DNA of 64,000 nt. It comes from Symsagittifera roscoffensis. Its lineage: Eukaryota > Xenacoelomorpha > Acoela > Convolutidae. Position numbers and translations under genes: made by a program. The notes beneath the pieces are model-generated. The model saw only the letters and a program-made list of their open reading frames with translations. It made no database searches and was not told where the DNA came from. Shown one piece after another: positions 1 to 9,537 of the stretch; position 1 is the first letter of the stretch, and each line of letters begins with the position of its first letter. The stretch lies in the NCBI RefSeq assembly GCF_963678635.1, contig NC_087070.1, forward strand, positions 32,219,704 to 32,283,703, given 5' to 3'.

Positions 1-61
1 TGGCATCGAATATGCAATTCATACGCTTAGGAAGCAATACGAGTAAACAGATTCCGATACA

Positions 62-854
62 ATATTACCGATAGACGCAGAAAATGCATTTAACTCCCTA
101 GACCGAAACCTGGCTGTGAAAAACATTGCAAATATATGCCCTTCTATACTACCCGCTATAAAGAACTCATGCTCTAATTCATCCAAACTCTTCGTAAATA
201 AAAAAGTTATCCTATTTACAGAAGGGACCACACAAGGAGACCCATTAGCAAAGGCGATGTACGGGTTAGCCACTTTACCTTTAAAAAAATTAGTCAACGA
301 TAACAGCTTAACTCAGAAATGGTATGCAGACGACGGGAACGCAGTCAAATTTGAAAAGTTTGCGAACAGTTCTTGACAGTATTATCAAACACGGAAAAAA
401 TTTTGGATATCATGTAAAGGCATCGAAATGCCAGCTCATTTTAAAAGATGAAAAATACAATGATACGTTTAAAGTAATCAAAAATACCGAACTTGAAAAG
501 AAGAAAGTGGCCAGAGTACTTGGTTCTGTCATAGGATCCGAGACTGAATGTAGAACTTTCTTAGAAACTCAGTTAGAAGAACACAACAAAATACTGAAAA
601 AATTTTGCAAGATCGCGAAAACATCACCACAAAACGTGCAATCCAGTTACACCAAAGGGGTACACGAAAAATTATCGTTTTTAGCTAGAACTGCCCCCAA
701 TACCACAGAAAACATGCAGGCCTGCGAGAAAATACTGCAGGAAAATCTCATTCCAAGTTTAATTGGTAAAGATAATATTAGCCAACAACTTAGAGACATC
801 GTTTGTTTGCCACTGAAAATGGGTGGTCTAAATATCAAGGTACCTTCTGAATAA
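62..854 (+). pseudogene. reverse transcriptase fragment (LINE)
   Basis: Remnant of the RNA-dependent DNA polymerase that copies the element at a nicked target. Seen in the sequence: motif A as 'PIDAENAFNSLDRN' with its Asp codon at 74-76, motif B as 'EGTTQGDPLAKAMYG' near 220-265, and motif C as 'WYADDGNAV' near 320-350. A one-base frameshift around 350-360 moves the frame, after which 'FGYHVKASKCQLILKD' and a helical thumb run to a TAA at 852-854. The catalytic Asp residues are present, but the frameshift and the upstream stop rule out a working product. The first codons lie outside the window. Confidence 0.8.
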
Positions 855-984
855 GAAAACTTTTTAGAATGGTCAATTAACAGCTATATCTGAGCAAGAA
901 AAAATCTATACAAAAATTAAAATACTTAAATTTAAAACTGAAAGAATAAAACTGAAAGAACAAACCAAAAGTGAACTAACATTT

Positions 985-1776
985 TTAACAACTTGAGCAA
1001 CAGTGAAAAAAAGGAACTTGAGCTAGTCTCCGAAAAAGGAGCCTGAAACTGGTTAAACGCACTGCCTTTTAGCAGATATAATTTCAACCTAAATAAATCC
1101 GAGCTCCGGGATGCAATTTATCTCAGATATGGATGGTTACCAACCAACATTCCACTCACATGTGCATGTGGTCAATCACTGTGCAAAGGGTGGATACGCC
1201 CACATGAGGCATGACGAAATTAGAGATACCTTTGCCAGCCTCATGAGCGAGGTTTGCTATGATGTTGAAATCGAGCCGAAACTTCAGTCGTTGCAAGGCG
1301 AGAGCTTTGTCAACAATTCAACCACAACTGATGAAGACGCTCGACTAGATGTAAAAACAAACGGATTATGGGCTCAAGGTTTAGCCGAACCTTCTTTGAT
1401 GTCAGTCTTCCACCCGCACGCAAAAACTTCACGAAGACTACTGAAAGACGCTTATAATTACCACGAATCACCAAAAAACTCAAATTACCAACAGAGAGTT
1501 CTACAAGCCGATCAGAGCAGCTTTTGCCCGCTAATTTTTGGCTGCACTGGTGGTGACGCAGCAGCAGCTACACGGACAATGCAGCGCATAGCTGAAAAAC
1601 TTAATGAAAAAAGGCATCAAAGCTACTCAGAAACAATAAACTATGTTAGAACTAAGATAAGCTTCGCGCTGCTCAGGAGCGCTATCCTTCGTATACGGGG
1701 GTGCAGATTTCTGTGTAAGACTCAATTCATAAACAATTCAATTAATGCTATTACAGAGGAAGGACGGTTGAAGTAA
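985..1776 (+). pseudogene. LINE C-terminal Cys-rich and endonuclease-like part
   Basis: Continuation of the same polyprotein after a stop-riddled stretch. One frame reads 'KGAxNWLNALPF', 'LRYGWLPTNIPL' and 'CACGQS'. A frameshift near 1180 leads into 'CAKGGYAHMRHDEIRDT', then 'DARLDVKTNGLW' and 'RIRGCR'. In this retroelement family, as I know it, the region carries a Cys/His cluster and an Asp-containing nuclease-like fold (R-L-D, then a second F-D-V motif). Here the second acidic motif is missing because residues are lost after 'LAEPSLMSVFHP'. The nuclease assignment is inference; membership in the same element is well supported by order and spacing. Confidence 0.6.
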
Positions 1777-1786
1777 ATACCTTTAA

Positions 1787-1883
1787 TACTGGACTATGTT
1801 CTGATTTTGTTTATAATAGTTTCCTATTTCAGATAACATTGTTTTAATCGATTGTTTTAATTGAATATTGGAACAAAGACTGT
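1787..1883 (+). repeat. 5' LTR (97 bp)
   Basis: It begins TACTGGACTATG and ends ACAAAGACTGT. The same 97-bp sequence recurs at 6043-6139 with a couple of mismatches (for example GATTTTG versus GATTATG). This is very short for a gypsy LTR, and the ends do not show the usual TG..CA. Confidence 0.85.
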
Positions 1884-1921
1884 TGTCATTTATGTTATCT
1901 ACCTAATTGGAGTATCCAACA

Positions 1922-2675
1922 ATGAACGTGATTGAATGCCCAGCACCCGAGTGCCCAACCACATGGGACACCACACTCGCTTCAGATGTACTCTCCAACC
2001 TCATCCAATTGCACGCACGAACTGCCCACCCAGCTGATGCAGGCACAACATCCACATCGAAGCTAGAGAAGGTGAAGCGGCCCACTATCGACTCCGGGGG
2101 AACCAATGAGGACTGGCAGTATTTCAATCAGCGGTGGTCGGAGTACAAATCCGCAACGCGATTATCCGGCCCTGACGTCATCTATCAACTACTCGAGTGC
2201 TGCGAAGAGTCTCAGGAAGGACCTCACACGCACGTATGGTACGCTCAATAGCAGCACCGAACAGGTAGTTTTGAACTCTATCAAGTCACTTGCCGTTCGC
2301 GCAGAGAACATACTTGTGGCAAGAGTTCAACTCGGTCAGATCAGACAAGACAGAGATGAACCAGTGCGTGCCTTCGCTGCCCGTCTACGAGGTCAAGCAA
2401 GCGTGTGTGCTTTCACGGTTGAGTGTGGTTGCAACCCGCCCGCAGTGGTAAGTTACTCTGGCTACATGGTTCGAGATGCGCTCATCAGAGGCATAGAAGA
2501 CGAAGAAATACGGCTAGACATTCTCGGTCAAGCAAAGCAAGACCTTACTCTTGACGAGGCCCTGCAATTTATTGAGGCCAGGGAGAGTGGTAAGAGATCA
2601 GCCCTTCAGCTGAACGGATCGTCTGTGCAGGCCGCGTTATCAACTTACAAACGAAAAGACAAGCTTCGAGTTACC
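1922..2675 (+). pseudogene. gag: gypsy gag (capsid part), frameshifted
   Basis: Structural protein that packages the element RNA. It starts at the ATG at 1922, 38 bp after the 5' LTR. The N-terminus carries a short Cys motif ('ECPAPECPTTW' region), then a capsid-like helical domain with 'EDWQYFNQRWSEYK', 'LLECCEES' and, after a frame change, 'DLTRTYGTL', 'RQDRDEPVRAFAARLRGQA' and 'MVRDALIRGIEDEEIR'. The frame change lies near 2208-2214, where the first frame is left about 40 bases before its own stop at 2251. A single indel would explain it. Gag and pol are otherwise in one long frame. Confidence 0.8.
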
Positions 2676-4622
2676 ACTCCACGGAGTGGTGCCACATGCG
2701 GTTATTGCGGGCAACCTGGTCACAGTCAGAACAGACAGGACCGAATCAACAAATGTCCGGCATATGGTAAGCAGTGCGGCAACTGCGGAAAATATCATCA
2801 CCTCATGGAAGTCTCTCGACAAACAACTCAACGCTCAACCGCAGCACCCGTCGATAATTCTGGAATGCTGGGAGTTCTCGACGCCGTCCACAGTATCAGC
2901 ACATCAGGTAAAATCAGTCACCTTGTTCTGGATCATCATATCTACGACGAGTTGTGCGATTCTTGGAAACGTAAGTCATCACACCCTCAACCGGTAATCG
3001 ACGTCAGAGTAGTGGTGCATCCCGACGATTCTGCAGCACTCGGTTTCTCGGACGGGAATCACAAAGTCAAGCATTGTGAGATGCAAGCTCTTGCAGACAC
3101 TGGTTGTCAATCTTGTCTTGCCGGTACGAACATCCTCCGCCTCCTAGGCTTGCAGCAATCTGATATCATTCCTGTGACAATGCAGATGTCGGCCGCCACA
3201 AACCAAGGTATCAAGATCTCCGGTGCAATTGTCGCGCGAGTTGGTGGAAAATCAGCAGCCGGCAGTGCCGAAACTCGTCAGATCATATACCTGACCGATG
3301 ACACTAAAAGACTGTTCTTGTCTAAACAGGCATGCATTGCCCTTGGGTTTATATCTAAGAACTTTCCTACAGTAGGTGAAACCCACTCCTCGGTATGTCA
3401 AGTGACCAGTGACAGTGCATGCCAATGCCCAACGCGCAAACCACCGCCACCGGTCCCTTCTGAGATCCCATTTGCGCCAGTTACAGCGAACCGGCAAAAA
3501 CTAGAAACCTGGCTGAAAGACAGGTATAGTAGTAGTACATTTAACGTGTGCACCCATCAACTTCTTCCAACCATGTCTGGTCCACCCCTACGCCTTCACG
3601 TCAACCCGGAAGCGACTCCATCGTGCGTCCACACACCAATACCAGTTCCACTACACTGGCAGGATCAAGTGAAAGCAGCGCTCGACGAAGATGTCCGTCT
3701 GGGGGTAATTGAATCAGTTGCCGTTGGTGAACCAACAAGGTGGTGTCACAGGATGGTGATATGTGCCAAAAAATCTGGAAAGCACAGACGAACCGTTGAC
3801 TTGCAACCACTGAATCAGCACGCCTCTCGCGAAACGCATCATACGCAGTCGCCTTTCCATCAGGCGCGATCGGTTCCACGCAACACTTTTAAAACGGTTT
3901 TCGATGCCTGGAATGGATATCACAGCATCTCCCTTCACGAAGGTGATCGTCACTACACCACTTTCATCACACCGTGGGGAAGGTATCGGTACTGTGTTGC
4001 ACCTCAGGGGTACATCGCATCAGGAGACGGCTATACACGCAGGTTTGATGAAATTGTTTCACAGGTACCTAACAAGACAAAATGCATTGATGATACTTTA
4101 TTGTGGTCGAGTGACATCGCAGAGGCATTTTCACAAGCCGCAGAATGGCTTCACCTATGTGGCAGAAATGGCATTGTTCTAAACCCTTCAAAGTTTGTTT
4201 TTGCGAAAGAAACTGTCGATTTTGCAGGATTTGAGATCAGCAATAGCACCGTTGGTCCATGTGCCCAATACTTAGAAGCCATTGAAAGTTTTCCATCGCC
4301 CAAGAACATCACGGACATCCGAAGCTGGTTCGGTCTTGTTAATCAAATCTCGTTTTCCTTCGCTGCAGCACCTCAAATGAGTCCGTTTCGGAACCTTTTA
4401 AAACCTGGTACACCGTTCCAATGGACAGATCATCTTGAGCAAGTGTTCCAAGCGTCTAAGAATGTCATTATCAACGAGATTCGCTCAGGTGTGGAAATTT
4501 TCGATAAGGGGAGACCTACTTGTCTTGCGACTGACTGGAGCAAGTCTGGAATTGGTTTTTGGCTAACGCAAAAACATTGTGACTGCCAGCCCATCAAACC
4601 CTTATGTTGCGCAAGCGGATGA
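2676..4622 (+). pseudogene. pol: gypsy pol: zinc knuckles, protease, RT, RNase H start
   Basis: Polyprotein segment read in one frame up to a TGA at 4620-4622. In order: two Cys/His clusters ('CGYCGQPGHS' and 'CGNCGKYHH', nucleocapsid type), retropepsin active site 'QALADTGCQSCLAG' near 3085, RT with 'FDAWNGYHSISL' (motif A), 'FITPWGRYRYCVAPQGY' and 'KCIDDTLLW' (motif C, the YxDD equivalent) near 4080, then RNase H start 'CLATDWSKSGIGFWL' near 4530. The catalytic Asp residues of protease and RT are visible. Reading continues in the same frame right after the TGA, so this is a simple nonsense change rather than the end of the protein. Confidence 0.9.
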
Positions 4623-5128
4623 CGTGTGACCCTCGTTGGCAGCCGGTTCACGAGCAGTGCAGAGTCAAGATATGCTCCAATCGAAGGTGAAGCGCTAGCC
4701 GTGGTCGACGCACTCGAAAAATCGCGTCACTTCGTCCTTGGTTGCGATAACTTAATTATCGCTGTGGATCATAAACCTCTCGTCAAGGTGTTCGGGGACA
4801 GATCGCTACATGATATAGAGAACCCACGCCTTCGAAACCTCAAAGAGAAGACACTGCGGTTCCGATTTCGTATAGTCCACGTTCCTGGAGCTAGAAACGC
4901 AGCTGCTGACAGTGTTTCACGTAATCCTGTGGGGGTTTCCGAAGAAATGCAATTGCCTGACGACCAACCCACTGAGTCAATCGGCGCACCAGAAACTATG
5001 TGCCTGGCTTCTATTCGTGTACACGACAATAGAGAAACTGAGATTTGCTCTTCCTTTGATAACAAAAGCAGAGATGTCCTTAGTAAGATTACCTGGGAAT
5101 CTGTGCGTCTTAGCACAGCTAGCGACTC
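4623..5128 (+). pseudogene. pol: gypsy pol: RNase H remainder and tether
   Basis: Same frame as the upstream pol segment, separated only by the TGA. It shows 'SRYAPIEGEALAVVDAL', 'AVDHKPLV' and 'PGARNAAADSVSRNP', the classic end of a gypsy RNase H domain (acidic residues of the E-x-E and D-H-K-P-L motifs, then the terminal D-x-x-S-R). After about 5000 it enters the linker to integrase ('DVLSKITWESVRLS') and then breaks off at about 5128, where the expected zinc finger and catalytic core are absent. Confidence 0.88.
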
Positions 5129-5131
5129 ATC

Positions 5132-5926
5132 GTGTCAACCACGCCAGATCGAACCACGCAGTTATCTCCCTCGATGTGCGTTTTTGGCAGGCCAATTCGG
5201 GATTTCCTTCCCATTCACCCTGGTAAGTACCAACCACACAAAATTTGGCAAGACACCTTGGCTGCCCGTGAAGATGCCCTTCGTATCCGCCATGCACGGA
5301 TTTCAGAACGACTTGTAGAACACACCCGTCATCTGCCACCGCTACGGGTAGGCGATAATGTCCGGATACAAAACCAAAGCGGTCCAAATCCGACCAAATG
5401 GGATAAGACAGGTATTGTTATTGAGGTACGTCAGTTCGACCAGTACATAGTTAAAGTGGATGGTTCAGGTCGTGTAACTCTGCGAAATAGGAAATTTCTG
5501 CGTAAGTTCCTCCCAGTTGTTCACAGAGACCACAGAGGCCTAAGTGAGCACCCTCGACCAACCGATGTCAGTTTGGCACAGGTGCCGCAGGTAAAGCCTT
5601 TGACAACTTTGGTCAAACCATCATCAGTGGTTCACCCGAGTATACAGAAGAATCCGTTGGACATCTGCGAGCCGTCACTGCAACCTGATCAGCCAGATCT
5701 CTTCGAACAACAAAACCCAACGGCAGGTGTTTTGCCTTTGGAGCATGTGAGTCAGACAGAGTCGTCGGACGCAACCACTACGCTGTTGTCCACACAAGGT
5801 AAGGTTCCCCGTGCTCTCATGTGCCTGGAGCCTCACAATAAATCGGGACTGGTTGAGGAAGTGATTGAAAACAGCACAGGTAATCGGACAACTCGTCGTC
5901 AGTTGAGGACGTCGGGGCGTTGTTAG
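5132..5926 (+). pseudogene. pol: gypsy integrase C-terminal end
   Basis: Only the last part of integrase survives: the end of the core ('LSPSMCVFGRPIRDFLPI'), a basic helix ('RHARISERLVEHTRHLPPL') and a small barrel-like domain with 'VGDNVRIQNQSG', 'KWDKTGIVIEV' and 'RVTLRNRKFLRKF', typical of the C-terminal DNA-binding domain of gypsy integrases. It then continues into a low-complexity tail rich in Pro, Gln and Ser. It is in a different frame from RNase H, and the HHCC finger and DDE residues are missing. This is the lesion that makes the element non-autonomous. Confidence 0.82.
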
Positions 5927-6028
5927 ACGACATGCTTATCCACGAGTGCTTTTGAGTATCTGCAATGAAGTAAGAACAGGAGAACTATTCGAAACATTGC
6001 AGATGAACTATTCAGCCCTTTACGAAAG

Positions 6029-6042
6029 GACTTGAGGGGGCA
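6029..6042 (+). promoter_or_regulatory. polypurine tract of the gypsy element
   Basis: The purine run GGACTTGAGGGGGCA sits directly before the 3' LTR. This is the normal place of the primer for plus-strand DNA synthesis. The stretch 5927-6028 upstream of it is non-coding. Confidence 0.6.
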
Positions 6043-6139
6043 TACTGGACTATGTTCTGATTATGTTTATAATAGTTTCCTATTTCAGATAACATTGTTT
6101 TAATCGATTGTTTTAATTGAATATGGGAACAAAGACTGT
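6043..6139 (+). repeat. 3' LTR (97 bp)
   Basis: Direct repeat of 1787-1883, of equal length and nearly identical. It is preceded by a G-rich polypurine tract, as expected upstream of a 3' LTR. Confidence 0.85.
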
Positions 6140-6341
6140 CCCTAAACGGAAGGGCCCCTTTTATAAATTACCCTTTTTTCTTGAAATTAAATTATACTTG
6201 AATTTTAACATTCCAAGTAATTGTGATTTAATTTTCAGCTGTCCAATTAATTTTTGACTTGCCCTGACCGCTCTAGATCACAGATTAAAGCATATATTGT
6301 CTAAAAAATTCAAACACAATGATTAGTTTTAGCCTCGGAAT

Positions 6342-6512
6342 TTAAAATGAACAAACATGTTGAGGTCGAATGAGAACTCTCTGAAGACCTCCTGTTCCTC
6401 TTGGTCCAGGAATTAAAGTCATTGGTTGTCCCTGGGAACTGATACGAGGAGAAGCACCAATGGCTCCCCCAACAATTGGACTGCTGACCATTTGAACAGT
6501 TTGAGGAGCGTT
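6342..6512 (-). CDS. terminal exon of an unidentified host gene
   Basis: On the minus strand a splice acceptor (AAATTTAG, ending at 6513) is followed by 171 bp of open frame, 56 codons and a TAA at 6344-6342. It encodes a Pro/Gly/Gln-rich C-terminus containing 'APQTVQMVSSPIVGG' and 'PGPRGTGGLQRVLIRPQ'. The frame joins the upstream exon without a shift (phase 0). Base composition is clearly more balanced than in the flanking AT-rich DNA. The composition recalls low-complexity tails of transcriptional co-regulators, but I do not recognise the protein. The gene must extend to higher coordinates; its earlier exons were not found. Confidence 0.65.
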   Translation of the reverse strand, partial: NAPQTVQMVSSPIVGGAIGASPRISSQGQPMTLIPGPRGTGGLQRVLIRPQHVCSF

Positions 6513-6591
6513 CTAAATTTTGTTGGGTTGTTCTTTAATACATTTACATTTGGAATAGATAATGTATAACGTTCAAATCAATTTTCTTTAC

Positions 6592-6689
6592 CATCCGTAT
6601 ATTTTGTGCTGCTTGCGGCTGAATCTGGATCCGAATGTTGTTGGAATTGATTGTATTTTGTGCAGCATCATTGTTCTGCATCATCAAAT
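6592..6689 (-). CDS. penultimate exon of the same host gene
   Basis: 98 bp between an acceptor (TTTTGTGTTAG, ending at 6690) and a donor (ATG followed by GTAAAG, starting at 6591). The open frame encodes 'MMQNNDAAQNTINSNN' and 'IRIQIQPQAAQNIRM', an Asn/Gln-rich segment. The intron to the last exon is 6513-6591, only 79 bp. The exon starts with two bases of a split codon, so an upstream exon must end with one extra base. I could not place that exon with confidence in 6690-9500. Confidence 0.6.
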
Positions 6690-7459
6690 CTAACACAAAA
6701 CAAGGACAGCCCGGTTGCTATGCAAGTATCGCAGAATATTCTCAACGAACTTATTTGACACATGTTCTAAACACACTATAAATTCAAATGAGCCAATTGC
6801 AAATTTCTTTGCATGAGCTGACCTCTTTTTTATGCTGAAACCAGCCGAACTTATTTACATCGAAATCGGAACTTATACCTTTTCGTCACAAAAACGATAA
6901 ACAGTGCGGAAACAAACCATATTGGCACACAGAGCCAAAGCAGAGCTTCGCACCAACGCGAAGCAAAAATTGTAAACCAAGAAAAATGTTATCAAAAAAT
7001 CAGAGTACCAAATAGTTGCAAAAACATTCTTAAAAATAATATAAGCAACAAAATCAGCCAAACTCGAATTACTTTTCAAACCTGCCTCCTATGCATGGAA
7101 GTCTTCAGAAGACACGCGATCGAAACATTAGTGAACTGCCTTGATGAAAAAACCAAAAACCACTCCAAAGGATTTAGGAAAATAATCCAAGGGTTCGCAT
7201 GAAACCCAGTCATTGCATTGTTCAAAGTTTAGTTTTCAGTTATAAGTGTAAGTTTCTTCAGGTCTCTACAGTTGTTGCATTCGCATAAAATGCGCCATGT
7301 GCATGTATCTGATTCGTTTTAGCGAGTTTTGAAAAACTTTTTATAAAATGGAATTATTAAGGCCCATAACTTCATGCAACTCTAGAGAATTGAACAAGAA
7401 ATAAAAAGAGCGTATATACCGCACAGTTTACAGTTGAAGCAGTAAAGCGAAGGGTGTGT
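6690..7459. other. no gene seen; intronic or intergenic, with a repeat relic
   Basis: AT-rich DNA upstream of the host exon. The segment from about 6695 (AACAAGGACAGCCCGG, then GGTTGCTATGCAA) to about 6860 (TGCTGAAACCAGCC) resembles scattered words of the ~900-bp repeat unit found at 37.7-51.7 kb, in the same order. A minus-strand open frame at 6873-7079 is rich in Phe, Leu and Cys and has no support as a gene. Confidence 0.4.
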
Positions 7460-7925
7460 GTCAACTAGTTGCCTCAAGGATGCATCCAGCGTTCCCGCGC
7501 TGAATCGCTAAGTCTAGCTTTTGTTTGAGAAATTTAAAAGCTAGTTTCTAACCCGTTAAGACTGTTATTCGCCTTGCAAGTTCTTTCAAGAAAACTGCAG
7601 TAGACCTACCAGCGCCACCCAGTGTTTCCATGGCAACGGGTTCGAAAATTACAGCGGAAGGGAGGTCTGAATAGTGGTTTCTTTTGCGGACTTCGGCCTC
7701 GGAAGCTGCATTGGCACCCGGAAGAGCTCCCATTCGCAGATTAGAGTTTGCCAAACGACTTATACATGTGGAATCCCATGCCAAGGTTCGTCCTCGCTGC
7801 CATGGCATTAGTGTGTGTCCATCTGGTCTGCGTCCATCTTTATGTAGCAGCCCGATAGGTTTTAGTGTGGAGCTATGTATAATTCGCCCAAATACTACAC
7901 AGCGACGGAGCGTAGAAAAAGTACC
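7460..7925 (-). pseudogene. LINE C-terminal endonuclease-like fragment
   Basis: The minus strand reads, from about 7920 down, 'CVVFGRIIHSSTLKP', 'KDGRRPDGHTLMPWQRGR', 'LAWDSTCISRLANSN' and 'IFEPVAMETLGGAG', up to 'RRITVLTG' and a TAG near 7548. After a frameshift it shows 'LAIQRGNAGC' near 7470. This order (R-P-D-G, W-D-x-T, then P-V-A-M-E-T) matches the C-terminal nuclease-like part of LINE-type polyproteins known from several invertebrates, related in kind to the element at 1-1776 but on the other strand. The fragment has no RT, a stop and a frameshift. Confidence 0.6.
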
Positions 7926-8371
7926 TATTAACGACTGACAGGCGTCAGTTACCTTAATCCTACTCGTTTTTCACCGTTTCGACCTTGCCAGTTGATTTTC
8001 TGGTCTGTTTAGGGCTAAGTAAAAAGTTACTATTTTTAGGCTATCAGTCAAACGACTTTTGATCAGCTTTCGTTTACATGCGAACACAACCACATAGCTG
8101 AGTCTCGGATCCTCAGACTACATGATTGCTATTAAAAACACGGCTCGAGTACCCTACTTTAATATGTTTTTGTATGACAGTTCTATTATAAATCCATTGG
8201 AGATGGATTGACCCTTTCCTCTTTCTAGCTACTCATATTCTAAAATATCAAATAAAACCGGTGTTAATTCAAAGTTTCACGACATCCAAGTAGCTACAAA
8301 GTCAGTTCTTTATAGTCCCTTCACATACAACAGTCTCTGGGGAACCAAGCCTCCGCTCCCGTAATCTTCCC

Positions 8372-8390
8372 GAGATAACGCTGTTATCTC
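8372..8390. other. short perfect hairpin
   Basis: GAGATAAC, a 3-base loop GCT, then GTTATCTC: an 8-bp perfect inverted repeat. Function unknown. Confidence 0.5.
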
Positions 8391-8475
8391 TCCCAATTTG
8401 TGGCACGGGAGGGTTCCGTGGAATATTCCTTCCCCACTGAAGCTTCCTTTTCCACCAATTTCCGCTGCTAAGGTT

Positions 8476-8502
8476 CTTATCGTGTGTTATTGCCACGATA
8501 AG
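8476..8502. other. short perfect hairpin
   Basis: CTTATCGTG, a 9-base loop, then CACGATAAG: a 9-bp perfect inverted repeat, 86 bases after the previous hairpin. Function unknown. Confidence 0.5.
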
Positions 8503-9537
8503 AGGCTTCGTTTCTCTCGTTCTTTCGTGCGACTGTTTTCTGCTATCTCCGTCGTTGTTGTGGATTTTCGTCCTCTCCAGTCAAAATGGCCGTCTTTTTG
8601 TATTTCTCAGAAATATTGGCCCGTCATTCGAAATTTTAAAAATTCAAGTTTTCGGAATATCTAAACACTCCTTAGCAGTAATTTTTCTTTACTAAGGCCT
8701 TTATTCGTTTTCTTTCGTGTCGCCGGAAGGTTGCACTGTGCCAATCCGGCAGAATGGCACATACTCCCCGGACAAGTCCCCATCAATGTCCCTATTGATC
8801 GCATAACACCGGGTTATCGTCAACTGGTACTCCAGTTTTCTATAATTGATCTTACAAATCGCATAAGAAAAGGAAATTTATCTACTCCACCTCAACTCAC
8901 TACGTGTCACAAATGGCATCGTACTACATCTCACTGCCTTTCAACATTTTCACAAAATCTGCACCATGAAGAGTGTCCTAGATAAAATTTCTTTTCTGAC
9001 TACTATACGTCATCTTGCCATAAAACTTCTTCTCGCTCTTTGTGATTAAAAAGTTGGGACGTGGCACGGCCACGCACCCGTTAAAATTAACTTAACGTCA
9101 CTCATCAAGTATAATCAGTCATTTATGCGGTCCTATTCGATATTAAAACTAAGAAACTCCTAGGCTAGGAAAGTTATTGAGTTACTCACCCTTTCCGAGC
9201 GATTTTACCCAAACTTACCATGCCGCCACACAGTGAAATTGTGTCTTACACAGGTTAAAAACTTCAGTCGTGTTTAAATAGGTAAATATACTCACCTATG
9301 TTCTATATATATATACATAAGTAGCATAACTAAAATTTTCTTTCAACAATTTTAACAATTGCAGCAATTTTCAAAGTCAGGTTTGACCAAACTAAATCAA
9401 AACAAAAAGTTTAACAAGTTCAATAATCAAACTTGGTTGATTGGTTCCAGTTTTAACACACAAAGACAATCAAGTTTTTTTCTCCTCCTCTTCCTTTCTT
9501 GTTCACATTTTCACTTGTCCTCTTCGTTCCCTCATCT

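Larger units (their letters stand above)
1..1776 (+). mobile_element. non-LTR retrotransposon, decayed 3' half
   Basis: This stretch holds the C-terminal half of a non-LTR retrotransposon polyprotein and continues beyond the left window edge. Reverse transcriptase motifs A, B and C occur in order, followed by a thumb region, a Cys-rich patch and an endonuclease-like tail, spread over all three forward frames. The order of parts and the missing LTRs argue for a LINE-type element. It is dead: there is an in-frame stop near 43, a frameshift near 355, several stops between 850 and 985 and another frameshift near 1180. A gypsy element starts 10 bp after the last codon. The exact LINE clade is uncertain. 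Confidence 0.75.
1787..6139 (+). mobile_element. Ty3/gypsy LTR retrotransposon, internally deleted
   Basis: A 4.35-kb element bounded by two 97-bp direct repeats that differ at only a few positions. Inside, in order: gag with zinc-knuckle Cys clusters, aspartic protease (DTG), reverse transcriptase, RNase H and the C-terminal end of integrase. This PR-RT-RH-IN order is diagnostic of Ty3/gypsy. No envelope gene is present. The copy cannot move by itself: gag has a frameshift, pol has an in-frame TGA at 4620-4622, and the integrase zinc finger and DDE core are deleted at about 5130. I saw no clear target-site duplication. Near-identical LTRs suggest an insertion younger than the surrounding LINE remnants. 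Confidence 0.9.
7926..9537. other. no gene seen
   Basis: 1.6 kb of mixed composition between the LINE fragment and the end of the giant reading frame. Forward open frames at 8398-8664 and 8731-8985 and a reverse one at 8302-8496 have no recognisable motifs and look like chance. Two perfect short hairpins lie at 8372-8390 and 8476-8502. The tract at 9305-9325 is a short (TA)n run. Confidence 0.4.

Noticed and set aside
1884-1921. Primer binding site after the 5' LTR
   Set aside because: No stretch complementary to a tRNA 3' end could be recognised with confidence.
6140-6341. Polyadenylation signal for the host gene
   Set aside because: AT-rich sequence offers only weak variants; no clear AATAAA on the minus strand at a suitable distance.
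6873-7079. Minus-strand frame of 68 codons ending 'FCDEKV', possible upstream host exon
   Set aside because: It ends near a GTATAAG donor-like site, but the phase does not fit the 98-bp exon and the Phe/Leu/Cys-rich sequence is unlike the neighbouring exons.
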